From assembly GCA_031772625.1 (NCBI GenBank), contig CM062805.1, forward strand, positions 803,673,592 through 803,737,591: DNA of 64,000 nt, given 5' to 3'. The notes under the pieces are model-generated. The model saw nothing but the letters and a program-made list of their open reading frames with translations. It searched no databases and had not been told where the DNA came from. The translations under genes and the position numbers were made by a program. Within the stretch, counting starts at the first letter, position 1, and each line of letters begins with the position of its first letter. Below are positions 43,341 to 55,117 of the stretch, one piece after another. This DNA is from Pinus tabuliformis. Taxonomy: Eukaryota; Streptophyta; Pinopsida; Pinales; Pinaceae.

Positions 43341-45455
43341 AAATGCATATCCTGTTGTAAATATGTAAATAATCATATGTACATATCGGTGTCTTTAGCT
43401 TAGTCGTATTGAGTAATACTCTTTTGACTTCATATTAGGGTCTCTCATCATTAACATGAAGTTTTATTAATTAAACAATAAGTTATTAGAAAGAAATTGC
43501 AAAATTGGAATTTAGTATTGCACCTATTATAATCTCTAAAATCTTTATATCCATTAGTTTGTAAATATTTCATGACTTGAAACATTAAAATATCTTGTTG
43601 TCCTTTGATTGGTCATGGATAGTTTCTTTTAAAAAAAATAAAGACTATTTTGAAGTTTTAGCATCTTTTGACTTTGATTGTCATCCACAACTCTTAAGGA
43701 GTAATTTTACCTCCCCATCCACTAATTTTACATTTTTTAGAGTGTAATTCAAAAATATTTAAAAACTTGAAAGATAAGAGGTTTCATTATGAGCTGACTT
43801 ACCATGATCATGGGAAACTAATGGCATTGAAATTATCATGACTGGTCACCAAGTCAGGAAAATGGATTACGACTTCATAATTATAAGACAAGAGGTCTCA
43901 TCATGAGATGACTTGTTCAACATCATTATAACCTATGAATGGCATTTTCATTATCTCACTACCAAACTAGGACAATGGCTTTTAAGAAGCTAAAAAAATT
44001 AATAATAATAAATAAATAAAATAAAATAAAATTATATACCTCTAAAAATATTACTATAAGTGGATGGGATACTGGTATTATTTGGTTAAATGGTAACCCT
44101 GTCGAGGTTATGGACGCCTGCTCGCAACAATGACTTTACTAGTGACAAATAAGTCTATCTTAACGCTAAGCTTCTATAATTCTCTATTTTATCTTTATAA
44201 TTGATTAAATGATTGATAAAGATGATGAAGGTTTTTATTAATAACAAGTTTTGAAAATTTACAAAATAATGAGTTATGTTTTATTCAGAGTAATCTTAAT
44301 CAATCTAAATTTCAAATATTTACATCTTTCTAAGTCTTTTTCCTTAGTTGTTAAAATTTCATTTACTTTTATAGAGATAATTGTTTCGCCCAGTATGTCA
44401 CCAATTTTTGTACTATTCAACAGCCCCCCCATTTATTTTATTTTAGTTATTAATAAATAATGGGGACCTTTCTTTCATTTTAATAAAACTCTTTAATTTT
44501 AAATAAATATAGGACAATTTTAAGTTTGTTGTAAAATTTCTTAGGCTTAAAAGTTTCCCTCATTGGAACTCATTTAATGGAGGCTCAACCCTTAAAATGT
44601 TACAATAAATCAAAATCCTGATAGGCCTTCTTTCCACAAATCCAATGCATTCACAGAAGGTTTCCATCAGACCCTTATTATATCATAACTTTCTCAAAAG
44701 GAAAGTTATGATAAAGTCCCTCCCCGATAAATCTTTCCCGATGCTTACTTTATTTATCAAAAGGGATTTTGTTAAAAGGTTTAATATAATTCATGTGCCC
44801 CTTTTTAAAATGAATATTATAAGTGTCGTCGGTCCCACAACTACCACTTGGAATATTAGCTCTTCACAATATCGTAACTTTCTAAGTAAGACACTTACAA
44901 TACGCAACATTTCTGATATCTCCCAGCTCTGATACCTTCCTCCTATGATATATACTACCTCTGATACTTCTCCCCTCTGATACCACACAACCTCTGATAT
45001 TCCTGTTTATAGATTTTATCGAGACTTTCATATTGGGAGCTTGTTCTTTAAAACTTTGATATGCCATATATGATATAGATATCATGATATCACTTCTCGC
45101 CTCTGCTTAATAGTCATTACTTCATCAAATATCCTTTTTCAGAAGTTACCAATATCGTAACTTTCGAATTCATCTCCAATTCATTCCTCTGATATTTATC
45201 TTTTGATACATTGATGTGGGTAAACCCACGTGAATTCACGTTTTATCATTTAATGTTTTAAAGTGGTGAATTTATAGTTTTTGGGATTATAAACATCCTC
45301 ATTCATTGCAATTCAGTTCTATCATAATTCGCTTTTAAGACGAAGATTGTTGTGTAAAATTCATTATTTGTGCTAAGTATTTTATGTGAAGAAGTTATTG
45401 TTTAGACCTGTGTTTTCTATTATAGTCTAGTCTCGCCCATTGTAATAGCGAAGAA
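43341..45455 (+). other. AT-rich spacer between pol and third ORF of O
   Basis: No gene seen. It contains a 114-bp imperfect tandem repeat at 43771-43990, A/T simple sequence near 44000-44030, and a cluster of CTCTGATA words between 44928 and 45200. Confidence 0.6.
43771..43990 (+). repeat. Two-copy imperfect tandem repeat, period 114 bp
   Basis: AAGATAAGAGGTTTCATTAT at 43771 and AAGACAAGAGGTCTCATCAT at 43885 start two similar units that also share TGACTT, ATGGCATT, ATTATC and AGGAAAATGG-like blocks in the same order. Confidence 0.65.
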
Positions 45456-48230
45456 ATGTCTAGAGTTGCAAAAGAAAAGAAGAAACCAACTGCTCAACAA
45501 CAATCTACCACCCCTCCAACTGAAAGCGTTGTTATGCCAGGATTAATTTTCGACACATTATGTTCTTTAGATTCTGGAAGTTCCTCTTGAGAATCTATCT
45601 ATAAACTATTTGAGGATGAAGGACCCAGGGTCACACAAAGAACAATTACAGCCAATGATTCTACCCCAGTCTCAAATACTACTTACAATGATGTGGCCAA
45701 TTCATTCTTGCAGAGGATTGCAGTTTGGTCCAAAATCCTTCCTTATACAAACATGGTTTGATGGGTCATTGACATCTTGAGCATTGCAAAAAGGAAGTTC
45801 ATGACAATGAAGCATATAGTCATCAGATCATTCACGGAAGCGATTTGAGCGCAATGTACCATTTTCTAGAACCTTAGTCCAAATATAACAAACAGTTTGT
45901 GGAAAAATTCATGAAGGAACACGACCATGTGTCATATCCTATTAGAGCATGGAGGAGAAATCCAACCAAGCATAAGCGAGAGGAATCAAGTAAGTATGTA
46001 GTTGACTCCCTTGCAGGTCCCTATTGTCAAATAACCACTATGATGTGTAGACTCTTTGCTAACCCTAATACATAGAATTTTATTGATCAATGGACACCAC
46101 TAATTGATGTAGCTTCAGAAGGATATATCTTTGATTGGGGAAATATAATTTCAGATAACCTAGCTTCACATATCCTGGCTTTTAGAAGAAATCGTGAAGC
46201 CACAGAAAATATAATTACTCCATTTTACATGAGTTATTACATAATGGACACCCTATGTTTCTTTATGGACTTCACCTCTTGGGTGGAAGTGGAATTTAGA
46301 AGATTCGACCCCTATCCACATCTATCAAGATATTATTTGGGATACAAAGTATCGGCCTCATTTTTATAAAATTTGTCATGGATTCATCCTACCTATTTAC
46401 CAAATCATCTTTCATAAGAGAACTCCTAGGATATCCCCAGAAGCCAAAACCGACTTGCTCCGAATAGGAAATTGGTTCAGTGAAGAGTTATTTACCTATG
46501 TCTGAGTCTTTGGTAGTTTTGATAACCCCATGTCTTGCCTCTATTTGTCCCTGAGAAGCTTCTTTCCAGAGAAATAACATACTAGACCGTAGGGAATGGT
46601 ATTTCAAAATACTTAAAGGAGTCAAATAAGAAAATTTGGATTGTTTTTCCTCTTCAGTGTGGTATATATTCTTTGGACAATTTCAAGCATGGAAGAATTG
46701 AAATTAATGTTATCTTAGAGCTCAATTTACCCACAATTCCTAATAAACAGTATGATCCCATCAAGTTGTCAAAAAGGTTACTGCAACATCAAGCATCAGG
46801 CAATTCACTCATGAGCCATAAAAGTTTTATGATCTATTTGAAAAGGCTTCTACTTATTCAGTGGTTATTAGACAAGCAGAAGAACAGTTGACTCCACAAG
46901 AGATGATTCAATTCACCTAGTACAGAGCTGCAAGGCTAGTTAATTTTCCTATGGATTCATTAAGAATTCCTCAGGAAAGGACAATTCAGGATGATGTCAT
47001 AGTTGTTGGTTCCACACAGACTATTGATGTGCCTCAATCAAGAGAAACATACGCTTCCTCTTCTTCTCAGGAAAAATTTCTTTTGCCTAATACCAAGCTT
47101 GAACAAATATGGGAGCAATATATCAAAGTCCCGAAGGCCAATGAATCTCAAGTTTTAAAGACTCCCATAAAAGTGAAAGTTCAAGACACTCACAAAAGTC
47201 TTGAACCAACTCTTATAACAACAAAGGCCTCTGAGAAGCCTTTAGGAGATGAAGACATTGAAATTATAACGGTTTTCCCAATATCCGAGGTTATGTTAAG
47301 GGTTGAAGAAATTCCTCCACTTGATATATTTTATAGTCCTCAACACAAGGTTGTTGTCAAAAGAGAGCAGAAGGAAAGGAAAATTGATCATTCCCAGGAT
47401 TTAGTCCCTGGAAATGCTTCTTTTGAGGTTGTATGGAAAGGCTCCTTCACCGCTCCTACAAAGGAGCTGGGAAGGCTCACTCAATTCACAAGAGCCTATG
47501 CTTCAACATAAAGCCACAGACATACAACAACTGTTAAAAGAAAAAGAAGACAAGAATTGTGCATTTGGAACAGAATTTTGAAATCAAAAAACAAACAATT
47601 GTTGATCAATGGCAAGGACGGATTACTGAACTCTAGAACGGTTTTTCTACTCTCAAAGTTCAATATGATATAAATTTGTTGGTCCGAGACATTCAAATAA
47701 AGGAATTGCATAACATGATTTAATAACTAAGTGTTAATCCTGAATTGACAGAGTTCAAGAAGGAAGCAAGAGAGTTAAACACTCTCCTTGCTCAACAACA
47801 AATTGTATTTTGTCAAAAGTTAGCAACTATTCATAATTTGTGACATACATCCAGTTCCCTAGTTGATCAATTATTAGATATCATAACTTATTTCGATGAC
47901 ATTGAAGAAAAAATTACAGGTTTCCTTACATGGAAAGACAACACCGATGGGAGATTAGATAATATTCCCAGAATTGAAGAGTCACATAAGGAAATTGTTT
48001 TTAGAGAATGGGAAATTCGTCTTAAAAATGCAGAGGAAACAATGTTCAATGCAAGAGATATTTCTATTAATCTCATTGAGGAGGTTAGTGATAACTTATT
48101 TCACACAAATCTCATATGAAATTGCCCTGAAGGAGCATTTCTAGATATTAAACTACTCACTAAAATGTGGCAAGGTTCATCCTTAAAGCGAACCAAAGTA
48201 ATAGATCAACTATCTAAAATTGACTTGGAA
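45456..48230 (+). pseudogene. Third ORF of element O (post-pol)
   Basis: The ATG at 45456 opens a Lys/Thr/Pro-rich start (MSRVAKEKKKPTAQQQ), then about 1.3 kb of broken coding with recognisable stretches such as RRFDPYPHLSRYYLGYK-like sequence near 46290-46350. Frame 46951-47511 (186 residues) is the longest clean piece. The C-terminal third (47520-48130) is Glu/Lys/Leu-rich and coiled-coil-like. Its duplicate lies at 1-1400. The middle part vaguely recalls plant-mobile-domain proteins, but I would not assign it. It carries many stops. Confidence 0.6.
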
Positions 48231-48429
48231 AGTCATTGGTAGTTTTTGGCCAAACCACACAGATAGTGGTTGATGCTCCAGTTTCTATCCAATACCACCT
48301 CTCAGATGTTACCATCATTACGAGATGCAATCTTCATCAGCTAGATGCGAATTCAATGGAGGTCTCAACCCAAATTAAAAAACATGACATATATCTATAA
48401 GCTACAACAACGAATGGGAGGGAAACCTT

Positions 48430-48660
48430 CTTCATAGGCCTAGATGATTTGTTACAATAGATTCTAAATTTGTCTCTTTTAGTTTATTTTGGCTTTGTTT
48501 GTTAAAATCGCCTCAAGTTGTTACTCTATTTGCTATATTTGTATTTTATTTTCAAACTATAAATCCCCTTCATTTGTAATGAGAAGTGGTTCTGAATTTT
48601 TGAAAGAAGGATCAAGCTTGCACTACTATAGCTTCAATTTTTCTTAACACATAGTTGAAC
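48430..48660 (+). repeat. 3' LTR of O, left part (interrupted by E)
   Basis: Matches about 1400-1630, including the TATAAAT at 48558. A purine run, GGGAGGGAAA (48416-48425), just upstream is a candidate PPT. E is inserted at 48665. Confidence 0.7.
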
Positions 48661-48665
48661 CATCG

Positions 48666-49668
48666 TGTTGGGATAGGGTTCCCTGGGTCAGTTTTGGGGT
48701 TAAAATAACCCAAGTTTTGATGTAATTTTTGTAATAAATGTAAAGTCTCCACGATTTGTGGATGCAGAGCGCGTAGAGGATTAGCAGTCATATGGGTTTT
48801 AACCCCTTGTTTATGTAAAGGTTGAGTTGGTTTTGAAGATCCACCCATGGTCTGTGGACCATGGGATTGTACGAAAGAGGCTATAAATAGATGTGCCTTA
48901 GAGATTCTAATGCATATCTATGTGGATGACGAATGGAGTCTTAGAAGTAATAGTGCAGAGAAGTGGGTTGGATAGGAGAGAAACGCTCTATAGTTGGATG
49001 TGCAGAGGCCTAGGTAGAGTCTGCAGCGGAGTGCGCAGACCCCTGCAGCTGAGTACACAGGGTAGTTTTGAGTTTGAAAAACTGAACTGAAGATCAATAA
49101 AGAAGATTATTGAAGAATTCTTGTGTATATATGTTTATTTATGTTTACTTCTATTTACGATATATGTTGCGGATGAATAATGTGTTTATGAACTATTGAT
49201 CTAATGATGTGTGATTCACTTGAAGAAGTCTTAATAGATTAACGCAATACATGTTAAGTACTTTCACGAAGACTGTGATGAATTCTGTTATGTTTTCTAA
49301 ATAACTTAAGCAGATCTGCACAAACACTAATCTAGGATTGTTCTCTAATGCATGTAAGTGGATAAATTAACTGATAAAGGTCCACGAAAGCCAATTATAG
49401 ACCTTTACGAAGGTCTGAAGACTGTTTGAATAGAGTTGTAGTATTGAACCCTAGGGGCTTGTAGATTTGCGCGAGGGAAGATCTAGGCGCTAAAAGAGAT
49501 CACACTGATCTCTGGATGCAGAAAATTGGTTCCAGCATCCCCCCATACTGCTTTGGGTGAGACTACAGCCTGCGCTACGCAGGTTGTTACCAAAAGGGCC
49601 AGTAGTGTAGGGTTTTGTTGGTTGGCGCAACAAACTCTAAAACTAGGTAAGGACCCCCTAAGCCAACA
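48666..49668 (+). repeat. 5' LTR of E
   Basis: A 1003-bp segment starting TGTTGGGATAGG and ending CTAAGCCAACA. The right end is set by matching the last 36 bp to the element's 3' terminus. TATAAATA lies at 48882-48889. Confidence 0.8.
48882..48889 (+). promoter_or_regulatory. TATA box in the E LTR
   Basis: TATAAATA in the context GAGGCTATAAATAGATG, about 215 bp into the LTR; a good candidate polymerase II promoter. Confidence 0.6.
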
Positions 49669-50199
49669 AATGGTTCTGTTGTTGGGACCGAGATCTATTT
49701 GAAGGAGATGTGTGATGTCGCATCACTAGAACCCGACGAAGAAAGAAATTGAGAAGTGGCTGGATAGAAAAATTCAAGAATTCGCGGGCGCAGGAAAAAA
49801 TGAATTCACGCCTATCAAAGGAGAAGTGGTTGGATAGGTATTTGTATATGAAGATACATGAAATTTTCTTCTGCACCTTCTCGATCGAATTATATGAGTG
49901 TTTAGCTAAGTTGGCAGACGTTCAAGGGAGGTGGAAGCTTGACGAACCAATAGTGTGGACTCCAGAACTGGTATGATGATTAGAAACCTCTGAAGACAAG
50001 ATCGCGTGGGTTGTTGATCACTAGATCGATCGAATTATAGGACTTGTTACAAATTTCGTGGTTAATACCTCAGTCAGCTACAACGAAGCGGAGTGAAGTT
50101 TTTTCAAAGGACTGCGAGGTAAGTATTTAATATCTTCAAATACTTGGATTAAAATGTTGTTGTGTAAAGAACGAGTTATTCCATTGCCTTGATGTTTGG
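49669..50199 (+). other. PBS and leader of E
   Basis: TGGTTCTGTTGTTGGGACC begins two bases after the LTR and is the expected position of the PBS; I could not match it to a tRNA. GAG|GTAAGTATT near 50118 is a strong 5' splice-site sequence, without an obvious partner. No gene is visible. Confidence 0.5.
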
Positions 50200-51640
50200 A
50201 GCTACGCAAAGTGGAAGACTCTTTAGAAATCGTGAAGGATCAAGACCAGAGTATATTCCATTGATTGGAACTCCATATAGTGACGACGAAGGGGTGAAAT
50301 GAACTCTGTCGTGAAGCGTTGTTCAGCTAATAACACAGGGTTTTCTACGAACACATCAGCCATCCACTCTGCCTCCACCTCCACCCCCACCGCATACACC
50401 TTCGCCCACACCTCCACCTCTACCACCACCATCCACCATGGTGAATACGATGAAACTGACGATCTTCAAAGGCATTGGTAGTGAAGATACAAAGCAGTTC
50501 TGGTTTGTTGCGAATGCTATGTGGACAATATAAAGAAGGCACAGTTGGTTACCGCTCTATAGGATCGCACGCTAACTTGGTACACTAAGTATTGTTCTAA
50601 GAACCCTCTGGCATCACTAGCAGATACTAGGGTTGCTTTAAACAAAGATTTTAGTAAGCCTAAGTCTAACTCGCAATTAGTAGTTGGATTTAAGGAAATC
50701 ATGATGAGGGTTGATGAGACACCTTGGGAATTAGATCAAAGGTTGAAATGTGTGATTTGAGAAGCTAACATGCAGCTCACGGACAGTCAGCATTGCGAAT
50801 GGTTTATAGCTTCACTTTTGCCCCACCTGAGGATTTATCTATCGCAATAGAAGATAGGAACTTAGGCAGAAGCCTTGGAAATCGTGATGAGGTTTCATGC
50901 AACGCCCATTCAGAATCTAGCCTTAGGGGTACAGTATATTCACTCCCAATTATAGAGCCTCTGTTTACAATTGCAAAGCTTGAAGAAAGACAAGGAGACT
51001 AAACCAGAGGTGCATGAAAGTTTGATGTCTGAAGTGTAACAGCCAGGGGCACGATAAAGACCATTGTCCCGTATTCACGAATTATATCACAGGAGGGGGA
51101 CCAATCCCCCTAAAGCTAGAAGCCCTAGCAGGGCCGAGCATGGGGGTTGCGTTATGGTGCATAATTTTTCAGGTTGCTGGAAAACACGCAACGGATAATT
51201 GCCGTTTGTTTCAAAAGTTCGTTCAGACACCCTAGCAATTATTCTATGACTTCCATAGATCTATGGGCCATGATGAGCACCACTGTTGTAGCTATGAGCT
51301 AATGATGGAAATAACACATACATACCAGATGCAAGCAGAAACTCGACCCCCAGAGAAGAGTGTTGGAGGAGTGCACAGAGGTTATAAAGGATGAGGATGA
51401 GGCCAAGGAGGAGGAGGGCCTGGAATAGGTCAAGGGTAGGTTATCTATTACAACTAAGGAACACCAGGGCACTATGTGTGAGAGTGTCAGAATAAGACAG
51501 ACCCGTCATGTCAATACTACAGTCAGTTTGACGATACCATAGAAGAATACCCAGTGCGGATAGCTAAGATGTAGGAAAATAAGGTGCAACCTCAGCAACC
51601 TACACAGAACTTACATATGATGAGAGCTAAGCCCCGCAAG
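50200..51640 (+). pseudogene. gag of element E
   Basis: From about 50200 the sequence encodes a Pro-rich segment (PPPPHTPSPTPPPLPP-like, 50365-50435), then a capsid-like domain starting MKLTIFKGIGSEDTKQFWF, broken by many stops over 50500-51000. A CCHC zinc knuckle, CLKCNSQGHDKDHC, lies at 51026-51067, and a Gly-rich RGYKG/GQGGGGPG stretch follows near 51380. The protein would package RNA. Stops include TAG or TGA codons near 50310, 50757 and 51001. Confidence 0.7.
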
Positions 51641-51760
51641 GAGGATCAAAGTGTGAATATAGTGTTGAGGAGCGGAATAGCAACTGGCGATGATAAGGGA
51701 AAATAGCCTAAAGAGGACGGATGCGTCCACAAGGCCCCAGAAAAGGAAGTTGGTTTTGAT

Positions 51761-52330
51761 TTGGAGTGCACTAAGGAAACTTTTATGGAAGCCAAGAAGA
51801 GCTTTGTTGAGGCCTCCATCTCAAGAAACCAGAACAAAGTGCAAGAAACCAACACGCCTATGGAGGTTCATCCCTCTGTCCTTACCACATTCTTGGAGAC
51901 CTGCATGAAATTGTTGCATGATATCAAAGCTGTGAAGGGCCTGCAGGAGTTAATAAACAAATGCACCAATAAAGAGAATGTCCTTGACGGACACTGCATA
52001 GTTAGAAAAGTTGGCAAACATAAGGTGCGAACAAGCCAGGATATGAGGCTCACCGCGCAAATAGGAGACTATGAAAGGGATCAGGTCATTTTGGATTTAG
52101 GATCTGATGCGAATGTGTTTCCAAAGAAAACATGGAAAATGATGGGGATACCTACGCTACAGTGGTCTCCGATTCATCTCAGAATGGCGAACCATCGGAA
52201 GATCATCCCTATGGGACGATTATACGAAGTCACAGTTGATATAGAAGGTGTGAGCGCAATGGTTGAATTTGAATTGATAGAGATCATTGATGACAGTAAT
52301 CCATACCTTGCGCTCCTAGGAATTGACTAG
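51761..52330 (+). pseudogene. Aspartic protease of element E
   Basis: A clean 189-residue frame. Residues 70-110 lead into the active site VILDLGSDANVFP (D112-L-G-S-D), a Ty3-type retropepsin variant with Leu between Asp and Gly. The C-terminal PYLALLGID segment fits the last strand. The frame ends at a TAG (GID-stop) where many relatives continue with W; it is otherwise intact. Confidence 0.78.
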
Positions 52331-52632
52331 GCCATTTGCATGAATGGGGTCATCAACTTGAAGAAGAGAACAATGTCGTTTGAAAGGAAATTGCTTCAGG
52401 TTGTAGTGTCGTTGGACCCTAGAGAAGGGGTGTGTTACACTGAACCAGTCCACGACTATGAAGAAAGTGAGGATGAACTGGACCAGGTCTATAAAATAAC
52501 AGCGTGAGACTAGGATTGGATCAATCCGATGGTAGATGGATGGATTACATGGGACCGTGAAAGTTCTTGCACCTATGATTCAGATGAAGAGTTGGAACAC
52601 TAGCAGAATCATTTACACGAAGTATCTACACT

Positions 52633-53620
52633 GTGCTACAATATAATGACAAAATCGTTGCACTGTGTTTAGTCAGAGTAAGGAATTTACCCCATTATGA
52701 TGACTTAACTAACGTAGATAAGTTTTTGGATGCATTTGAGTGTGAAGTCCCCGAATATCACCCCTTCCAAGCATTAGATTTGGCACTACGCACTACGCCT
52801 GCACGAAGGTGGGGTATGCACAACATTAGATTTGATGGATGGTAGAATTACAGAAGAATAATGAGGTTACGGTTTGGGTGGCCTAACACTAGATTGGATG
52901 AGAAATATAGTGGGAAGGATGATCTGTGCGATCACCTAGCAAAATGGACTAAATCTTATGGAACGAAGCCACAGTCGGAGTGGGTACACTTATTTTTCCA
53001 TACCTAGGACACAATTCCCATGAAATGGTATCTAGAAACAGAGCTCTGCCATGGCACCATGGAGTGGGATATCTTAAAGGAAGGATTCTTTTTTACCTTT
53101 AGTTTTGAATATGGCTTCGCGAGCATTGATGAAGCTCTACAGGAAATTAAGGCAGTTATCTTCAGAACGCCGCAAGAACCATTGGAGTGGGTCCAGCTAG
53201 ATTGGAGCACCCAGCTGCGCCATGTGTTGGAATGTTATAATGTGACCGCTGAAGAGGAGGATGACAATCCAAGGAATCTTAATATCCCAAAAGCAGAAGG
53301 GTATCGTGACGTCGAAGGTCCGCAAATAGAAAACTTAGACATCACCACACCGTTGAAAACAAAGGAAGTAAACATTGGCACTGAAGCAGAACCGAAGTTT
53401 GCAAATATTGGGGATTACTGGGATGATGCCACTATGGATAAAGTTGTTGAGCTACTCCACGAGTACCAGGATATTTTTCCTACCAAGTTTTCAGACCTGA
53501 AGGGAATAATAGGTGACTTGGGCATCATGAATATTATGTTGCAGCCGGATGTGAAGCCTATTAAGCAAAGGTCGTATCGTCTTAATCCCAAATACAAGGA
53601 AAAGGTTCATCAGGAGTTGG
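52633..53620 (+). pseudogene. Second gag-like domain plus RT leader of element E
   Basis: One frame runs from 52633 to 53628 with only two stops (TAG at 52843 and near 53008). Residues resemble a retrotransposon capsid: FLDAFECEVPEY, RRWGMHNIRF, IPMKWYLETEL, TMEWDILKEGFFFTF and SIDEALQEIKAVIF, i.e. the Trp-containing helices of the gag fold. It is followed by an acidic linker and the RT leader (ELLHEYQDIFPTKFSDLKGI, KPIKQRSYRLNPKYKEKV). It therefore lies between protease and RT, an unusual place for a capsid-like domain. G interrupts the frame at 53625. Confidence 0.65.
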
Positions 53621-53625
53621 ATAAG

Positions 53626-55112
53626 TGATCTGATAATCACCCTATGAGTGACCTCAGTTGAAGATTTATTAAACAAAAGGTATTACAGCGTCATGTGATG
53701 GTGTGTGTGTTCTATGTTATTGAAACAACGGATCAATCAGATTGCCAATACACAGAAAATAAATGGAAAGACAATAGAGAAATACAGTAAGTAACACAAA
53801 GACACAAGTAGTTTTTAATAAGGAGTTCACCCTATCCTCTAGGGCTATGACTCCGGTCCAGCTTAAGTGGTGGCCTTGCTTTATTGTGTCTTTCAACAGA
53901 TAAATTACAATACAGGGACTCAATATGAGTTCTCCTGAAGCAGATTTTTCTTGGCAGGGTGGTTCTTGGATTCCCCAAGCCACTCGGAGTACACAGACTC
54001 TTGTTCTTCCTACCAGCTCTGTGACCCTTGGTCTACAGTGGAAAAAGCCAACTATGGTGCTCAATCCAGACATAGTCCTCTATGGGAAGGATTGATTCTT
54101 CAAGCTCTCTAGTGCTCGATGCTACCTATGGTCAGCTTGGCCCTCTGTCTCCTCTGCTTGGCTTTACTGCTCTCTGTGCTTAGTCCTCCTCTTAGGGTTC
54201 ACTGTTCACTGTCTCTCTTGGTCGCTTGGACTCTTCTCTATTCCTCCTCTCTCAATCTCTATTCCTCTTCTTAGTTCATGGCTTTAGCCATTCGATCTCC
54301 ATTCTTGTTCAGTTCCTCTCCTGCCTACATCGATTCACCTACCGCCTGTGTGCTTGGAGTTCCCTGTTCGGCGTTAGCATGAACGCTCGGGGAGTAGCCA
54401 AGTGTCCCCATCGGAACAGCGCCAGCCTGCTCATCGATTCGTTCTCTTCGGTTATGTCATGGATACGTTCTTTCTCCACCATGGCGGTCAACGGATTCCA
54501 AATCCCCTTAAATTGCGGCTTAATTCCCTGTCAATTCCACTTCTATCTATCGGGTGCAATCTCAGCAGTCTGATTTGGGCTCCTCCCGATCCAATTTCAT
54601 ACGCATGTCGAGCGCGGTTGACTTGTTCAACCGATAACACGCGATCACGACGGTTTTTCTCTCACCTCCGCTGCCACGCGTCAATCGTTGAGTGGGATCG
54701 CTCCGCTCTCCTCCAAAACCTCTTACTGTTCAAGGGTGCCCTGATCAAAACCATCGGTTTCTAGGTCGTGGGTCCCACCTTCGTACGTTAGCGCTTTTCG
54801 TTTCTCCACCCGCAGTTCTCCGACTCCCAACGTGACCAAGGGCATAAGGCCCCTCCATTTCGGCCCTGTTTGCGCATCGAAAATTAACTCCTTTTTCCAT
54901 TCCAGGGCTCCCAGGGGCTACATCGACCTCCTGCGCAGTCTCCATGGGCCTCGGTCAGCACACTTTGACCGAAGTCCTCGTCGTTCCATGCCGACTGCCA
55001 TGGCCACTGGTTCAAGGTGTTTCTGATTGCTATTTTGGATTCTTCAAGGATTTGTTTCGTCCCGATATAGTCAGGATTCTTTAACAGTCGTTTATGGATC
55101 CGATTTGGATCA
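53626..55112 (-). mobile_element. Element G: solo-LTR-like insertion in the E RT
   Basis: A 1487-bp insert with TGATC...GATCA ends and a perfect TSD, ATAAG (53621-53625 and 55113-55117). Removing it and one TSD rejoins the E RT frame. I see no internal coding region, PBS or second LTR; ORFs on both strands (53717-54073 and 54226-54764) lack motifs. Minus orientation is a guess from the AAGACACAAGTAG-type sequence near 53800, which recalls copia LTRs in antisense. A small non-autonomous element is the alternative. It is about 50% GC, higher than its surroundings. Confidence 0.65.
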
Positions 55113-55117
55113 ATAAG

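Noticed and set aside
44970..44990. Antisense PBS-like CTCTGATACCA as evidence of a further LTR element
   Set aside because: No LTR end, PPT or TSD lies next to it; it is one of several CTCTGATA words.
49669..49690. Assignment of the E PBS to a named tRNA
   Set aside because: The sequence is in the right place but I could not match it to a plant tRNA 3' end with confidence.
54226..54764. Plus-strand ORFs of 115-120 codons in G
   Set aside because: They are Ser/Leu/Phe-rich frames in GC-richer LTR-like sequence, without motif, and overlapping each other.
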